64,000 bases of DNA from Oscillospiraceae bacterium (GCA_024684395.1 JAIKWY010000198.1:34540-98539); one strand, 5' to 3'; shown: positions 27,799 through 36,991, counted from the first letter of the stretch. Translations and numbers: made by a program. Notes: generated from the letters alone by a model not told the origin.

Positions 27799-28641
27799 TT
27801 ATAGTACGATCTCCGCATGGCGGGTCACATGACACCCGACGTTGACGGAGACGGGCAGTCCGGCGATGTGGGTCGGTCCCTGCTCGATGTTGACATAGAG
27901 CGCCGTGCAGGTGCCGCCGAAGCCCTGCGGGCCGATGCCGAGCTTGTTGACCTCGGCGAGGATGGCGGCTTCCATCTCTGCATAGTAGGGATCGGGATTG
28001 CGGACGGCTGCGTCACGGCAGAGCGCCTTTTTCGCCAGCAGTGCGCATTCCTCGAAGTTGCCGCCGATGCCGACGCCGAGCACCATCGGCGGGCAGGGGT
28101 TGCTGCCTGCCTTCGATACGGCATCGACCACCCAGCGGATGATGTCCTCCCGCCCGGAGGCAGGGGTCAGCATTTGCAGGCGGGACATGTTCTCACTGCC
28201 GAAGCCCTTGGGACAGACGGTGATCTTCATATTATCGCCCTCGACCAGATCGAGATGGATCACGGCGGGGGTATTGTCGCCGGTATTCACACGCTGCAGC
28301 GGGTCGCCGACCACGGAGCAGCGCAGGTAGCCCTCGGTATAGCCCTTGTGGACACCGGCATCGACTGCCTCCCGGAGGGTGCCGCCGGTGATATGGACAT
28401 CCTGCCCCAGCTCGATGAAGACGACCGCCATGCCGGTATCCTGGCAGATGGGGAGATCCTCCTCACGGGCTGCCTGTAGATTGGCGATCAGGTCGTCAAA
28501 GACCGCCTTGCCGACCGTGGACTGCTCCTCGGCGGCGGCTTCATGGATGCGGGCTTCCAGATTCTGGGGAAGGATCTTGTTTGCCTTGATGCACAGGGCT
28601 GCAACGGCTTCTGTGATCTGGGCAGCGGTTATTTCTTTCAT
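27799..28641 (-). CDS. Class I fumarate hydratase, alpha subunit only
   Basis: 280 residues matching the N-terminal (alpha) half of [4Fe-4S] fumarate hydratase/tartrate dehydratase: PICQDTGMAV with a cluster Cys, TVCPKGFGSEN with a second, and GVGIGGNFEECA. The ATG at 28641 has GAGGTG in place; a GTG at 28650 overlaps that site. The beta subunit, usually the next gene, is not here: coaX follows instead. It either lies elsewhere or this subunit has another partner. The reaction would be hydration of fumarate to malate. Confidence 0.9.
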   Translation of the reverse strand: MKEITAAQITEAVAALCIKANKILPQNLEARIHEAAAEEQSTVGKAVFDDLIANLQAAREEDLPICQDTGMAVVFIELGQDVHITGGTLREAVDAGVHKGYTEGYLRCSVVGDPLQRVNTGDNTPAVIHLDLVEGDNMKITVCPKGFGSENMSRLQMLTPASGREDIIRWVVDAVSKAGSNPCPPMVLGVGIGGNFEECALLAKKALCRDAAVRNPDPYYAEMEAAILAEVNKLGIGPQGFGGTCTALYVNIEQGPTHIAGLPVSVNVGCHVTRHAEIVL

Positions 28642-28676
28642 GGGTTTCACCTCATTTTGATATCATTCAGATCAAA

Positions 28677-29378
28677 TCAGTTCTGCTGCCGGTCGAGATC
28701 CTGATACTGCATATCACTCAGCATATCCGCATACGGATCCTCCACGGGTTCGCCGGGGTCGGGGACGCTGCGGTCGGTGAGCTGCTGCTTCGGGATGGCA
28801 TCCGGTTCGGGCTGCATGTCGCTGAGCAGATCGGGGTATTCGTTTTCCTCATGCCTGCCGGGCAAAGGAACGGTGCGCTCGTTGGACATCTCGTCCCGCA
28901 GCACCCTGACCTCGATCATGTGGAACTCCGGATAGGCGGGATGCGTGATGACATAGCGCCGGGAGCGCTCGTGGAAGACCGTCAGGATGCTCAGCGACAC
29001 GATCGGCAGGATGAGCGTGAACAGGTCTGTCCAGTCGCCCATGAACAGCGCCTCCACCAGAAAGAACGGCAGCAGAAACGCCGGTATCATCATGCTTTTC
29101 AGGAACAGCAGACAGAACAGATCTGCCACATAGATCGCCAGCGACGCCCAGAACAGAAAGGCGAGCGGCTCGTGCTCGAGCAGCGCCCCGAGGTCATTCA
29201 GCACGAGCGGGATCGCTGCGAGCATGTAGACGAAGCGCTGGATCAGCATGTGCGTTTTCTTCGACTGGCAGATCTTCCGGACGGCGTGGTATTCCCGCAC
29301 GGCATCCTTTGCCTCAAATTCATCCTTGGACAGGACGGTCAGGACGCCTGTCTCATAGGCATCTTGCGGGATGATCAT
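28677..29378 (-). CDS. Membrane protein of unknown function
   Basis: 233 residues. Four hydrophobic segments lie between about 45 and 135, followed by a charged cytoplasmic tail in which a short unit recurs: DLLSDMQPEPD and DMLSDMQYQDL. No family was recognised. The start overlaps the amidohydrolase stop by 4 bases (ATGA), so translation is coupled. The repeated LSDMQ could be a protein-binding peptide. Confidence 0.75.
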   Translation of the reverse strand: MIIPQDAYETGVLTVLSKDEFEAKDAVREYHAVRKICQSKKTHMLIQRFVYMLAAIPLVLNDLGALLEHEPLAFLFWASLAIYVADLFCLLFLKSMMIPAFLLPFFLVEALFMGDWTDLFTLILPIVSLSILTVFHERSRRYVITHPAYPEFHMIEVRVLRDEMSNERTVPLPGRHEENEYPDLLSDMQPEPDAIPKQQLTDRSVPDPGEPVEDPYADMLSDMQYQDLDRQQN

Positions 29379-30544
29379 TTTAGCGGATCAGCGGGCAAAG
29401 TCACTTTGCCGTCTACCATGACCCATACCGGATCCTGCATGATGTCGAGCGGATCATCCTTGAACAGCACCAGATCGGCATCCAGACCGACGGCGATGCG
29501 TCCGATCCGGTCTGCAACGCCGAGGATGTCCGCCGCCTCGGAGGTGATGGCACGGAGCGCACCCTCACGGGACAGCCCGCCCTTGACGGCGAGCGCTGCG
29601 CTCATGCGGAGATACTGCGCCGGTACCTCGGGATGGTCGGTGCAGATGGCGACGTGGCAGCCTTTTTCATGCAAAATCGCCGCATTCGAGAGCATCAGCT
29701 CTGCCATTTCCGGCTTGCAGCGGTCGCAGAGGATGGGACCGACGATGATGTTCAGCCCCCATTCACCGAACAGGTCGGCGGCGATGTGCGCACCGGTGCC
29801 GTGGACGATCACGCAGTCCAGACCGAACTCCTTGCTGATGCGGACAGCGGTGCAGATGTCATCTGCACGGTGGCAGTGGAAGTGTGCCTTCACGTCGCCC
29901 TCTAAGAGCGGGAGCAGTGCCTCGCATTTGGCATCGAACTCGGGCGTTTCCTCCTCATCCGGATGCTCCTCGAACCGCTGTAAACGCTCGGCATAGAGCT
30001 TTGCCTTCTGCAAGCCCTCACGGATGAGGGCAGCGGTCATCATGCGGGTGACAGGCGCTTCGTCACGGTCGCTGTAGACGGTCTTGGGATTCTCGCCGAG
30101 GGCGAATTTCATGCCGATGGGGGCGATCGCCATTTCATCCGTGCAGCGCCCCTTGGTCTTCATGAGCAGCATCTCGCCGCCGCAGGCATTGGCACTGCCG
30201 GGGGAGACCACCACAGATGTGATGCCGTGTGCGAGCGCTTCGCCGAAGCACCGGTCATAGGGATTGATGCCGTCGAGCGCACGGAGCTGGGGCGTGAACG
30301 GATCGGAGATCTCGTTGCAGTCATCGCCCTCGAAGTCGATGCCGTCCTCGATGATGCCCAGATGCGTATGGGCGTCGATCAGACCCGGCAGCAGAAGTCC
30401 GCCCTCTGCGTCGATGTCGTCCTCGGTGACAGCCTCCGGCTTGCCCTGCTCCACGGCGGTGATCTTACCGTCCGTTACTTCGACATAGCCGTAGAAGTGC
30501 ATATCCTCGGTCATGGAATAGATCTCAGCGTTATAAATGATCAT
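29375..30544 (-). CDS. Imidazolonepropionase-like amidohydrolase
   Basis: 389 residues. The metal-dependent hydrolase fold is shown by DAHTHLG (the HxH pair), AHFHCHRA, VIVHG and a CTDHPEVP segment near the end. The family includes imidazolonepropionases and prolidase-like enzymes; the substrate is uncertain, and no histidine-degradation genes are nearby. AGGAG precedes the ATG at 30544; the 12 codons upstream are rejected. It is coupled to the membrane protein downstream. Confidence 0.88.
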   Translation of the reverse strand: MIIYNAEIYSMTEDMHFYGYVEVTDGKITAVEQGKPEAVTEDDIDAEGGLLLPGLIDAHTHLGIIEDGIDFEGDDCNEISDPFTPQLRALDGINPYDRCFGEALAHGITSVVVSPGSANACGGEMLLMKTKGRCTDEMAIAPIGMKFALGENPKTVYSDRDEAPVTRMMTAALIREGLQKAKLYAERLQRFEEHPDEEETPEFDAKCEALLPLLEGDVKAHFHCHRADDICTAVRISKEFGLDCVIVHGTGAHIAADLFGEWGLNIIVGPILCDRCKPEMAELMLSNAAILHEKGCHVAICTDHPEVPAQYLRMSAALAVKGGLSREGALRAITSEAADILGVADRIGRIAVGLDADLVLFKDDPLDIMQDPVWVMVDGKVTLPADPLK

Positions 30545-30599
30545 TGCTTTTCTCCTGATTCTGTGTGATTGTTCCGGCAATAAATGGTCGATAAAGCCG

Positions 30600-30745
30600 A
30601 ATCATGCTGATTGCGCCCCCTCCGCCGCCGTTCGGCGGCACCTCCCCCTGTGGGGGAGGACTGTGGAGGGGCTGCGCCCCCTTAGACCCGCTTTTATGAT
30701 ATGGGTACCTCTTAAAACGATGTTTTGAGAGGAGCTCATCTGAAT
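30600..30745. repeat. Family C palindromes plus partial MITE-like copy B4
   Basis: CCTCCGCCGCCGTTCGGCGG, CTCCCCCTGTGGGGGAG and GGGGCTGCGCCCC stand in a row, followed at 30705-30737 by GGGTACCTCTTAAAAC and its palindromic partner GTTTTGAGAGG, the left part of a family B element. Confidence 0.6.
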
Positions 30746-30771
30746 GACGGGAAATGATCGGGTCGGGGCGG

Positions 30772-31302
30772 TCATTGCGCCCTCGGATCCGTTGATGATG
30801 AATCGGCTTTCTGGGTCTCCAGCAGCTTCATGATCTCCTCCACTGTAGCGGTGGGGCTGTGGATGGCTCGGATGCGGTAGGTGCTGTGCGCACGGTAGAT
30901 GCCACGGCGCTTGTTATAGAGCCGGTACAGCTCTTCTCGGGTGCTGCGCCGCACGATGGGACGGTCGGTGTTGGCGATGCGCTGGTAGCACATGCGGAAC
31001 GGCACGTCTAAGAACAGCACGATGCCGCTGTCCTGTGCGATCTGTGCATTGACCTCCCGCAGCATGGCGCCGCCTCCGCAGGCGATGATGCCGTCACGCT
31101 CGGCAAGGTCACGGACTGCCTGCGTTTCCAGATCACGGAAATGCGCTTCGCCGTCCTGGGCGAAGATCTCCGGGATGGTCTTGCCTGCCTGTTCTTCAAT
31201 ATAGGTGTCCATATCGGTGAAGGGGACGTTCATGGTCTTGGCGAGCTTCTTGCCGATGGTGCTCTTGCCGCAGCCCATGAAGCCGCAGAGAAAGACTGTC
31301 AT
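30772..31302 (-). CDS. aroK: Shikimate kinase
   Basis: 176 residues with the P-loop GFMGCGKST (7-15), the shikimate-binding DMDTYIEE, and the GGGAMLR motif. It phosphorylates shikimate at the 3-OH in aromatic amino acid synthesis. Its start overlaps the aroE stop by 4 bases, forming a two-gene aroE-aroK operon. A short tail (KADSSSTDPRAQ) extends past the usual end. Confidence 0.95.
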   Translation of the reverse strand: MTVFLCGFMGCGKSTIGKKLAKTMNVPFTDMDTYIEEQAGKTIPEIFAQDGEAHFRDLETQAVRDLAERDGIIACGGGAMLREVNAQIAQDSGIVLFLDVPFRMCYQRIANTDRPIVRRSTREELYRLYNKRRGIYRAHSTYRIRAIHSPTATVEEIMKLLETQKADSSSTDPRAQ

Positions 31303-32183
31303 GCCTGCGCCTCCTCTGCCGGGAAGAGGCGGTTGACCTCTGCATTCATTTCCTCCACAAGTGCCCAGATCTTTTCCGGGTCAAAGCGGGTGTTGAACCA
31401 GATGCTCTCTGCCACGGCTGCCTGCCATACGAGCATGGCGGAGCCACCGACAGCCTCCTTGCCGAGTGCCTTTGCCTTGCGGATGAGCTGTGTCTCGGTG
31501 GGGTTGTAGATGACGTCGAAGACCCTGCCGCTGCGGGCGATGACGGCATCCGATACCGGGCAGGCGTTCACCTTCGGGTACATGCCGACCGGGGTTGCAT
31601 TCATCAGCAGGTCAAAGTCCTCCTCCGGCGCTTCGCCGAGCACACGGACACTGCCCTTCTGACAGCCCTCCGGCATCTTGAACTCGCCCTCCGCAAAGCG
31701 GCGCTCCAGCTCCTCCGCAAGCTCCTGCGCACGGGGTAGGTCACGCTCCACGATGGTCAGGTCGGCGCCGTGCAGATAGCATTCGGTCGCCATCATGCGT
31801 CCTACGCCGCCGCAGCCGATGAGCAGCGCCTTGCATCCGGCAGGGATCTCGCCGACGCTGTGCAGGAAGCCGGCACAGTCCGTATTGTAGCCGAAGAGTT
31901 CACCGTCGGAATTGACGGCAACGGTATTGACGGACTGGTAGCGGGCTGCCCATTCGTCCAGCTCCTTGAGATGCGGCAGGATGGCGGTCTTGTAGGGGAT
32001 CGTCACATTGAAGCCACGGAGCTGACGCAGCTCGTCCACGGAAGCGTCAAGATCCTCCGGCGCGATGTCCGTCAGGGTATAGGATGCGGTCTTGTCCGCA
32101 AGGCGGAACAGTCTCTCGTGGATCCACGGTGACATGGAGTGCCCGAGGGGATGACCGATCAGTGTGAATTTGTATCCAAGCAT
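31299..32183 (-). CDS. aroE: Shikimate dehydrogenase
   Basis: 294 residues with the substrate loop GHSMSPWIHE, NVTIPYKTAI (catalytic Lys), GYNTDCAGF and the nucleotide site GCGGVGRMMA. It reduces 3-dehydroshikimate to shikimate using NADPH. GGAGGAA precedes the ATG at 32183; 32 further upstream codons read into a MITE-like element and are rejected. aroK follows, overlapping. Confidence 0.95.
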   Translation of the reverse strand: MLGYKFTLIGHPLGHSMSPWIHERLFRLADKTASYTLTDIAPEDLDASVDELRQLRGFNVTIPYKTAILPHLKELDEWAARYQSVNTVAVNSDGELFGYNTDCAGFLHSVGEIPAGCKALLIGCGGVGRMMATECYLHGADLTIVERDLPRAQELAEELERRFAEGEFKMPEGCQKGSVRVLGEAPEEDFDLLMNATPVGMYPKVNACPVSDAVIARSGRVFDVIYNPTETQLIRKAKALGKEAVGGSAMLVWQAAVAESIWFNTRFDPEKIWALVEEMNAEVNRLFPAEEAQA

Positions 32184-32215
32184 GTCTGGTTCCTCCTGTA
32201 GTCTGTATGCATGAT

Positions 32216-32325
32216 GGGCAGCTCTAAAAACGATGTTTTTAGAGCCGGGGTGTGGGGCGGAGCCCCACGCCTGATCCATTTTGCTTTTCGCAGAAAAACA
32301 AAATGGGAAGTATTTATAGATGCCC
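32216..32325 (+). mobile_element. MITE-like element family B, copy B3
   Basis: 110 bp, the cleanest copy. Ends GGGCAGCTCTAAAAAC and TATTTATAGATGCCC are inverted repeats. Inside: CTCTAAAAACGATGTTTTTAGAG, GTGGGGCGGAGCCCCAC and CCATTTTG..CAAAATGG. It sits in the aroE upstream region, so it may affect that promoter or leader. No clear target-site duplication was found. Confidence 0.78.
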
Positions 32326-32427
32326 TCATTATCATTATAATGATAGCATATTTTTCAGAAAATTACAAGGGTAAATCCGGATTTTTTGCTGCGGTACACA
32401 AAACGGATGTGATATTGCTTTTTGTTA

Positions 32428-32456
32428 TTACAAAATGTACAGAAATTGTGCATAAT
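32428..32456 (+). promoter_or_regulatory. Possible promoter upstream of the acyl carrier protein gene
   Basis: TTACAA (32428-32433), a 17-base spacer ending TGTG, and CATAAT (32451-32456), about 137 bases before the gene. Confidence 0.5.
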
Positions 32457-32592
32457 GCGTAAAACGAGAGCGCGTTCTGTATAAAAAATCGTCAGATAAG
32501 CAATTGACGTGAACGAAGTTTTCCATTATACTATTTTTAAGAAAGTTTGCAGAAGAAGACAGGACATCACAACGCAGAAACGGAGGTATCGT

Positions 32593-32826
32593 ATGGATTT
32601 CAACGTAATTGCAGCAATTGTGGCAGACCAGTTCGACATGGATGTGGAAGATCTGGAGGAGGATACCGATCTCCTGGAGGATCTTGGCTGTACGTCTGTT
32701 GATGTTGTGGAGCTGATCGTAGCGCTCGAAAGTGCGACGGGTGTCTCCATTCCGGACGAAGCCGTAGACAGCATCCGCACGATCGGGGACATCGTCAACT
32801 ACCTCAGCGAACACGCCGAGGACTAA
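32593..32826 (+). CDS. acpP: Acyl carrier protein
   Basis: 77 residues, acidic, with the phosphopantetheine Ser at 35 in LGCTSVDVVEL; the usual DSLD reads TSVD. It carries growing acyl chains as thioesters. CGGAGG precedes the ATG at 32593. It stands alone with its own terminator, away from fatty acid genes, so it may be an accessory ACP and not the main FAS carrier. Confidence 0.9.
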   Translation: MDFNVIAAIVADQFDMDVEDLEEDTDLLEDLGCTSVDVVELIVALESATGVSIPDEAVDSIRTIGDIVNYLSEHAED

Positions 32827-32833
32827 GACATGA

Positions 32834-32865
32834 GAGGGGACGCTGGGAAGCGTCCTCTTTATTTT
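32834..32865 (+). terminator. Intrinsic terminator of the acyl carrier protein gene
   Basis: GGACGCT (32838-32844) pairs with AGCGTCC (32849-32855), followed by TCTTTATTTT. Confidence 0.75.
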
Positions 32866-32901
32866 GCATAAAATTGCCGGCAAAAGGGAAACTATTTGCA
32901 C

Positions 32902-32930
32902 TTGCAAAATGGGGCGCTTTCTGGTATAAT
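32902..32930 (+). promoter_or_regulatory. Promoter of the surface protein/sortase module
   Basis: TTGCAA (32902-32907), a 17-base spacer and a perfect TATAAT (32925-32930). Confidence 0.8.
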
Positions 32931-32985
32931 AGTAAAATAGGCAAATTGTATACCCGGAAATGTATCCCCAGAAAGGAGCGATCCT

Positions 32986-33756
32986 ATGAAACTCAAACAA
33001 ATTTGCAGCGGTATCGCTGCTTCGATGCTTGCAGTGCTGTGCATCGGCAGCGTGACGGCTTCGGCATATACCGCAGATGATGTCGCAGCCAAGGCGAGAG
33101 CCGCAGGCTGGCCGGAATCTCTCATCCAGGCGGGCTATAACCAGTGGGCGACCGGCAATTATTCCCAGGAAAAGCTGGACGCCGCTTATGACAGCGTGAA
33201 GGATTTCAATGCGCAGAGCGGTGAGATGATCTGCAACATGCTCGGGCTTGATCCGGAGGATTATCTGACGGAGGAGTCCGATGACCCGCAGCCCACGGAG
33301 CCCCTGGAAACAGTCACCAAGGCGGACGGCACGGTCGAGCCCCGCATCGCACCCTCGGAGTTCACCAAGCTCACCCGGGAGGAGAAGCAGGCATATATCG
33401 ACAGCCTTTCGGAGCAGTCCAGAAAGGAATTTCTCGCCAGCCTGACCGGCGACGAGCGCAAGAGCCTCATCAAGGATCTGCCGGCAGAGGACAAGGCGGC
33501 GCTGATCCAGAGCTACATCGACACGGCGGATAACATGGGTCTGAACGTGACGGTCGATGCCGTGGAGGGCAACAATCTCTCCATGACCATCCGGAATGAG
33601 GACGGCATTGTCGTGGACAAGGCTGCCACCGGCACGAGCATCGACGAGACAGGCTATTCCCACACGCTCCCCCTTGCGGCAGCAGCGGGCGGCGTTGTGC
33701 TGGCAGTCGCCGGATTTGCGGGGCTGTATTACTATATCCGGAAAACAGAGGTATAA
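32986..33756 (+). CDS. Surface protein with signal peptide and C-terminal anchor, putative sortase substrate
   Basis: 256 residues. A signal peptide (cut after ASA, 27) leads into a helical, charged middle with no recognised family, then a C-terminal hydrophobic segment (233-250) and the tail RKTEV. Just before the hydrophobic run stands LPLAA (228-232), placed where a sortase motif would be, though it is not LPxTG. The next gene is a sortase, 12 bases downstream, so this is likely its partner or substrate; that is inference. AAAGGAG precedes the ATG and a consensus promoter stands upstream. Confidence 0.75.
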   Translation: MKLKQICSGIAASMLAVLCIGSVTASAYTADDVAAKARAAGWPESLIQAGYNQWATGNYSQEKLDAAYDSVKDFNAQSGEMICNMLGLDPEDYLTEESDDPQPTEPLETVTKADGTVEPRIAPSEFTKLTREEKQAYIDSLSEQSRKEFLASLTGDERKSLIKDLPAEDKAALIQSYIDTADNMGLNVTVDAVEGNNLSMTIRNEDGIVVDKAATGTSIDETGYSHTLPLAAAAGGVVLAVAGFAGLYYYIRKTEV

Positions 33757-33768
33757 AGGAGGATCACT

Positions 33769-34464
33769 TTGGCAGAAGAAAAGAAAAAAAGCCGCCTGCC
33801 GGTCTATATCCTGACGGGCGTGTGCCTGTTCATCCTCTGTGCGGCGGTGTGCATTGCGGCGATGATCGTGCCATATGAGAAGGCAAAGACCTACCTCGGC
33901 ATCGCCTTCATGGATCAGGCGAAAAGTGCACCGGGTACCGGTCTGGAGGGACTGATCATCAAGGAAAATGCCGACATCAACACCGATCCGGAGGAGAAGG
34001 ATCTGACGGAAGAGGGCGAGATCATCCGTCCGGCATTCGGCGAGCAGTACGCTGTTCTCCGCTGTGAGGCGGCACAGATCGAGGTGCCGGTGTTCTGGGG
34101 TTCCGATCCGGAGCTGCTGGAGCGTGGCGCCTGTCAGCTGTCCTCCTCCAAGGTGCTCGGCGAGACGGGCAATGCGGTCATCAGTGCCCATGTGAACACG
34201 TTCTTTGCAAATCTCAGCCAGCTCCAGCCGGGGGATACGGCGGTGCTGTACACGCAGTACGGCGTCTTTACCTATACCGTGCGGGAGCTTGTGAAGTTTG
34301 AGTGTACGAACAAGCACTACATCAACCCCACGGCGAACGATCAGCTCACGCTGTACACCTGTGAAGCGCAGGTGCTCGGCACTTCGACCACCCGGATCGG
34401 CGTGCTGTGCGACCTGACGAGCAAGCAGTTCTATGCTGCATCCGGAGAGGGGGCAGCGGAATGA
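33769..34464 (+). CDS. Sortase family transpeptidase
   Basis: 231 residues with a TTG start behind AAAGGAGG. An N-terminal membrane helix (11-34) leads into the sortase barrel. The active-site triad is visible: His141 in SAHVNTFF, Cys198 in TLYTC, and Arg209 in TTRIGV. Two extra Cys occur (C99, C122). It cleaves a sorting motif and joins the protein to the wall or another protein. It lies between the surface protein and a membrane protein, whose start overlaps its stop by 4 bases. The class is uncertain; the short-linker, class C/D-like form fits. Confidence 0.88.
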   Translation: MAEEKKKSRLPVYILTGVCLFILCAAVCIAAMIVPYEKAKTYLGIAFMDQAKSAPGTGLEGLIIKENADINTDPEEKDLTEEGEIIRPAFGEQYAVLRCEAAQIEVPVFWGSDPELLERGACQLSSSKVLGETGNAVISAHVNTFFANLSQLQPGDTAVLYTQYGVFTYTVRELVKFECTNKHYINPTANDQLTLYTCEAQVLGTSTTRIGVLCDLTSKQFYAASGEGAAE

Positions 34465-35333
34465 ACAAGATCAGAGCCTACATCCCGAATGTCCTGCTGA
34501 CGTTTCTGCTCGTGTTTGCGCTGATCGGGGCGGAGCTGCTGCTCTTTGTGCAGGCGATGCTCACACCGGAGACATTCCGCTATATCACGAAGCAGGAAGC
34601 GCTCGGGGAGAAGTCCTATGCGGCGCTGGAAAAGACATTCACTGCCCGTGCGCACAGCACCGGCATCCCGGCGGAGGTCATCCTGGACACGATCACGCCG
34701 GAGATGATGGAGCAGCAGATCGAGCTGCACACCGAGCAGGCCTTTGCACAGCTCGGGATCGGAGACAGCCGGGACATTGCGGCGGAATATCCGCAGATGG
34801 AGGCATCCGTCCGGGCGTATTTAGAGAACTATGCCGATGAGAACGGCTATGAGAAGGACGCAGCCTTCGAGGAAAAGGCGACAGCCATCATAACGGAGGC
34901 GGAGCAGATCGTCGAGGACACGGCGGATCCGTTCAAGCTCGGGACGCTGCGCCGCAACGGCTGGCTCGATGCCGGCAAGCGGTATCTGGGCTATCTGAAG
35001 CCGGCTGTGATCGGCAGCATCGTGCTGGTGATCCTGCTGATGGTGCTGCTGCTGTTCTGCAATCTGAAGCAGAAGCCGCTGCTGCTGTACTGGTACGGTC
35101 TGGCGGTGCTGGTCGGCGGTGTACTGCCGCTGCTGCCGTGCATCTACCTCAAAGCGACGGACTATTTTGCGGCATTTGCAGTCAAGGATCCGCAGATCTT
35201 TGCGGCGGTGGTCGGGCTGCTCCGACTGTTTACGGACAGGGCGCTCGTCATGGCGGCTGTCACGGCGGGCTGCGGTGTGCTGCTGCTGATCGTGTTTGCG
35301 GTCGTTGGCAGGAAAGCGGAAAAGGAAGCATAA
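34461..35333 (+). CDS. Membrane protein of the sortase module
   Basis: 290 residues. One N-terminal helix (10-32), an extracellular domain of about 140 acidic, helical residues (TPETFRYITKQ..), then three helices at the C-terminus. No family was recognised. It is coupled to the sortase gene by an ATGA overlap, so it probably belongs to the same wall-anchoring system, perhaps as an assembly partner. Confidence 0.72.
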   Translation: MNKIRAYIPNVLLTFLLVFALIGAELLLFVQAMLTPETFRYITKQEALGEKSYAALEKTFTARAHSTGIPAEVILDTITPEMMEQQIELHTEQAFAQLGIGDSRDIAAEYPQMEASVRAYLENYADENGYEKDAAFEEKATAIITEAEQIVEDTADPFKLGTLRRNGWLDAGKRYLGYLKPAVIGSIVLVILLMVLLLFCNLKQKPLLLYWYGLAVLVGGVLPLLPCIYLKATDYFAAFAVKDPQIFAAVVGLLRLFTDRALVMAAVTAGCGVLLLIVFAVVGRKAEKEA

Positions 35334-35341
35334 CGAATGAG

Positions 35342-35371
35342 CCCCTCCCGGGATATGGGAGGGGTTGTTTT
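35342..35371 (+). terminator. Terminator between convergent genes
   Basis: CCCCTCCC (35342-35349) pairs with GGGAGGGG (35357-35364), then TTGTTTT. Confidence 0.8.
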
Positions 35372-35374
35372 ATG

Positions 35375-36991
35375 CTATTCTCCGGCTTGGGTGCCTCCGC
35401 AAAGCTGCCCGAACGTGATCCCGTACTGCTCGGCGATCGCTTTGGCGTCGCTGATGCCGTCGGGCGGGGCTTCCTTCACACGATAGGCATCCGGGGTGCC
35501 ACGCTTGCCCATGACGATGCTCACCGCACCGCAGACCGCCTGCTCCGTCCGGAGCGCATCGGGGTCGGCGGCGAGCTCGTGCATGTGGGTGTTGAAGCAT
35601 GTTCTGGCACCGAGCACGCAGAGGTATTGCAGGGCATTTTTGGCGATATATAGCGATTCTGTATGGCTGGTCGTGGCGAAGGATTCGTTGAACAGCAGCA
35701 GGCTGTCCGCCGTGGCAGCGGCGCAGATCTCCCGGAATCGGACGGCTTCCTCGCCGAGACGTCCGAAGGATACCGTGCGGTTCTCATCGGCAGGAAAATG
35801 CGTGAAAATGCCGTCACAGAGCCGGAGCTGTCCCTCCGCACAGGGTGCGAACACGCCGTGCTGTGCCAGCAGAAATGCCAGCCCGATGCCCTGGGTGAAA
35901 ACCGTCTTGCCGCCCTGGTTGGGACCGGTCAGGAGCAGAATGGTATGCGCCTGCGTGAAATCGACATCGTTGCAGACGATCTCATTCCCGATGATGCCGT
36001 CGAGCTTGCAGAGCGCCAGCTTGACATTGTAGAAACCACGCAGATGCGTGTCCTGCGTTGCGCAGTCGGGCATGCTGCAGGCATAGCCCTTCTCTGTCAG
36101 GCGCTGTTCGAGCCCGATGAAGCGGGCATAGAACAGCAGCTCGTCCCCGAGCCGGGAGAGCAGGATGCCGCTCATGTCCGAATAGCGTTTGAGGACACGG
36201 CGGAGCTTGGTGGTCACAGTCGGGAGCATCTCCTCGATGAGGCGGTTGAGGTTGTTCATCAGCAGATTTTCCTTTGCCTCCGCCGGTTTGGTATGCGTGA
36301 CCATCGTGAACTGTTTCAGATCCTTGTCCTCGGGGTGGCGTTTGCGGTGGAACCGGATGAATTTTTCGAGGAAGCCTTTTTCGCCGAATTCATAGGTATT
36401 CAGCGAGAGGATGCCGACCTCTGCCGGGGCGAAATTGTGGTCGAAATTGACCCCGAGGGTCATGCTCTTGATGCAGAGGATGTCGTCGCCGAGTACACGG
36501 ATGTCCTCGGAAAGCGCCGAAAATCCGCTGCTTTCGTAGATGTCGGAAATAAACTGCGAGAACTGCTGCATCGCTTCGGAGCGGAATGTCCTGCCTTTGA
36601 GGAGCTCCTTGATCGAGGTGATGGCGGTGCAGTACTGTTCGAGGGTGCGCACCCGGTCGATGAGCTGCAAGATGCCGGAATTGCTGTAGTTGGCATAGCC
36701 GTCGTCGAGGGCACCGAACTGCATGGCATCGAAGATCTCCATGAGGGCAGCGCAGAAGTCCGGATCCTCCCGCAGGTCGCAGTAGACCGCCTGCCGCCAG
36801 CGCACGGTCGCCGGATCGGTCGGCAGCTCTTGCAGCATCCGGAACAGCACCGCCTGTTCGGTGTCGTTTTTGGCAAGGCGGCGGCTGAGATAGTCGAGGG
36901 ACAGGTCATTGACGGCGGTCTCGTTGAGTGTGGTGCAGGGTCTTGCATCCTCGGGTGCAAACAGGCTGAATGAGCGGATCTCTTGTGGCAT
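35375..36991 (-). CDS. MutS-related ATPase (domain III/V type, short form)
   Basis: 538 residues. The C-terminal half has the MutS ATPase: Walker A GPNQGGKT, ENRTVSFGRLGEE as a signature loop, LLLFNESFATTS at the Walker B position and THMHELA. The N-terminal MutS lever/clamp region is reduced, and the mismatch-binding domain I is absent. Related short proteins without mismatch recognition exist in clostridia; their role is unknown. It is convergent with the sortase module and divergent from the zinc-ribbon gene. Confidence 0.85.
   Translation of the reverse strand: MPQEIRSFSLFAPEDARPCTTLNETAVNDLSLDYLSRRLAKNDTEQAVLFRMLQELPTDPATVRWRQAVYCDLREDPDFCAALMEIFDAMQFGALDDGYANYSNSGILQLIDRVRTLEQYCTAITSIKELLKGRTFRSEAMQQFSQFISDIYESSGFSALSEDIRVLGDDILCIKSMTLGVNFDHNFAPAEVGILSLNTYEFGEKGFLEKFIRFHRKRHPEDKDLKQFTMVTHTKPAEAKENLLMNNLNRLIEEMLPTVTTKLRRVLKRYSDMSGILLSRLGDELLFYARFIGLEQRLTEKGYACSMPDCATQDTHLRGFYNVKLALCKLDGIIGNEIVCNDVDFTQAHTILLLTGPNQGGKTVFTQGIGLAFLLAQHGVFAPCAEGQLRLCDGIFTHFPADENRTVSFGRLGEEAVRFREICAAATADSLLLFNESFATTSHTESLYIAKNALQYLCVLGARTCFNTHMHELAADPDALRTEQAVCGAVSIVMGKRGTPDAYRVKEAPPDGISDAKAIAEQYGITFGQLCGGTQAGE

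Noticed and set aside
32184..32279. N-terminal extension of aroE
   Set aside because: It reads into MITE-like element B3; GGAGGAA fixes the start at 32183.
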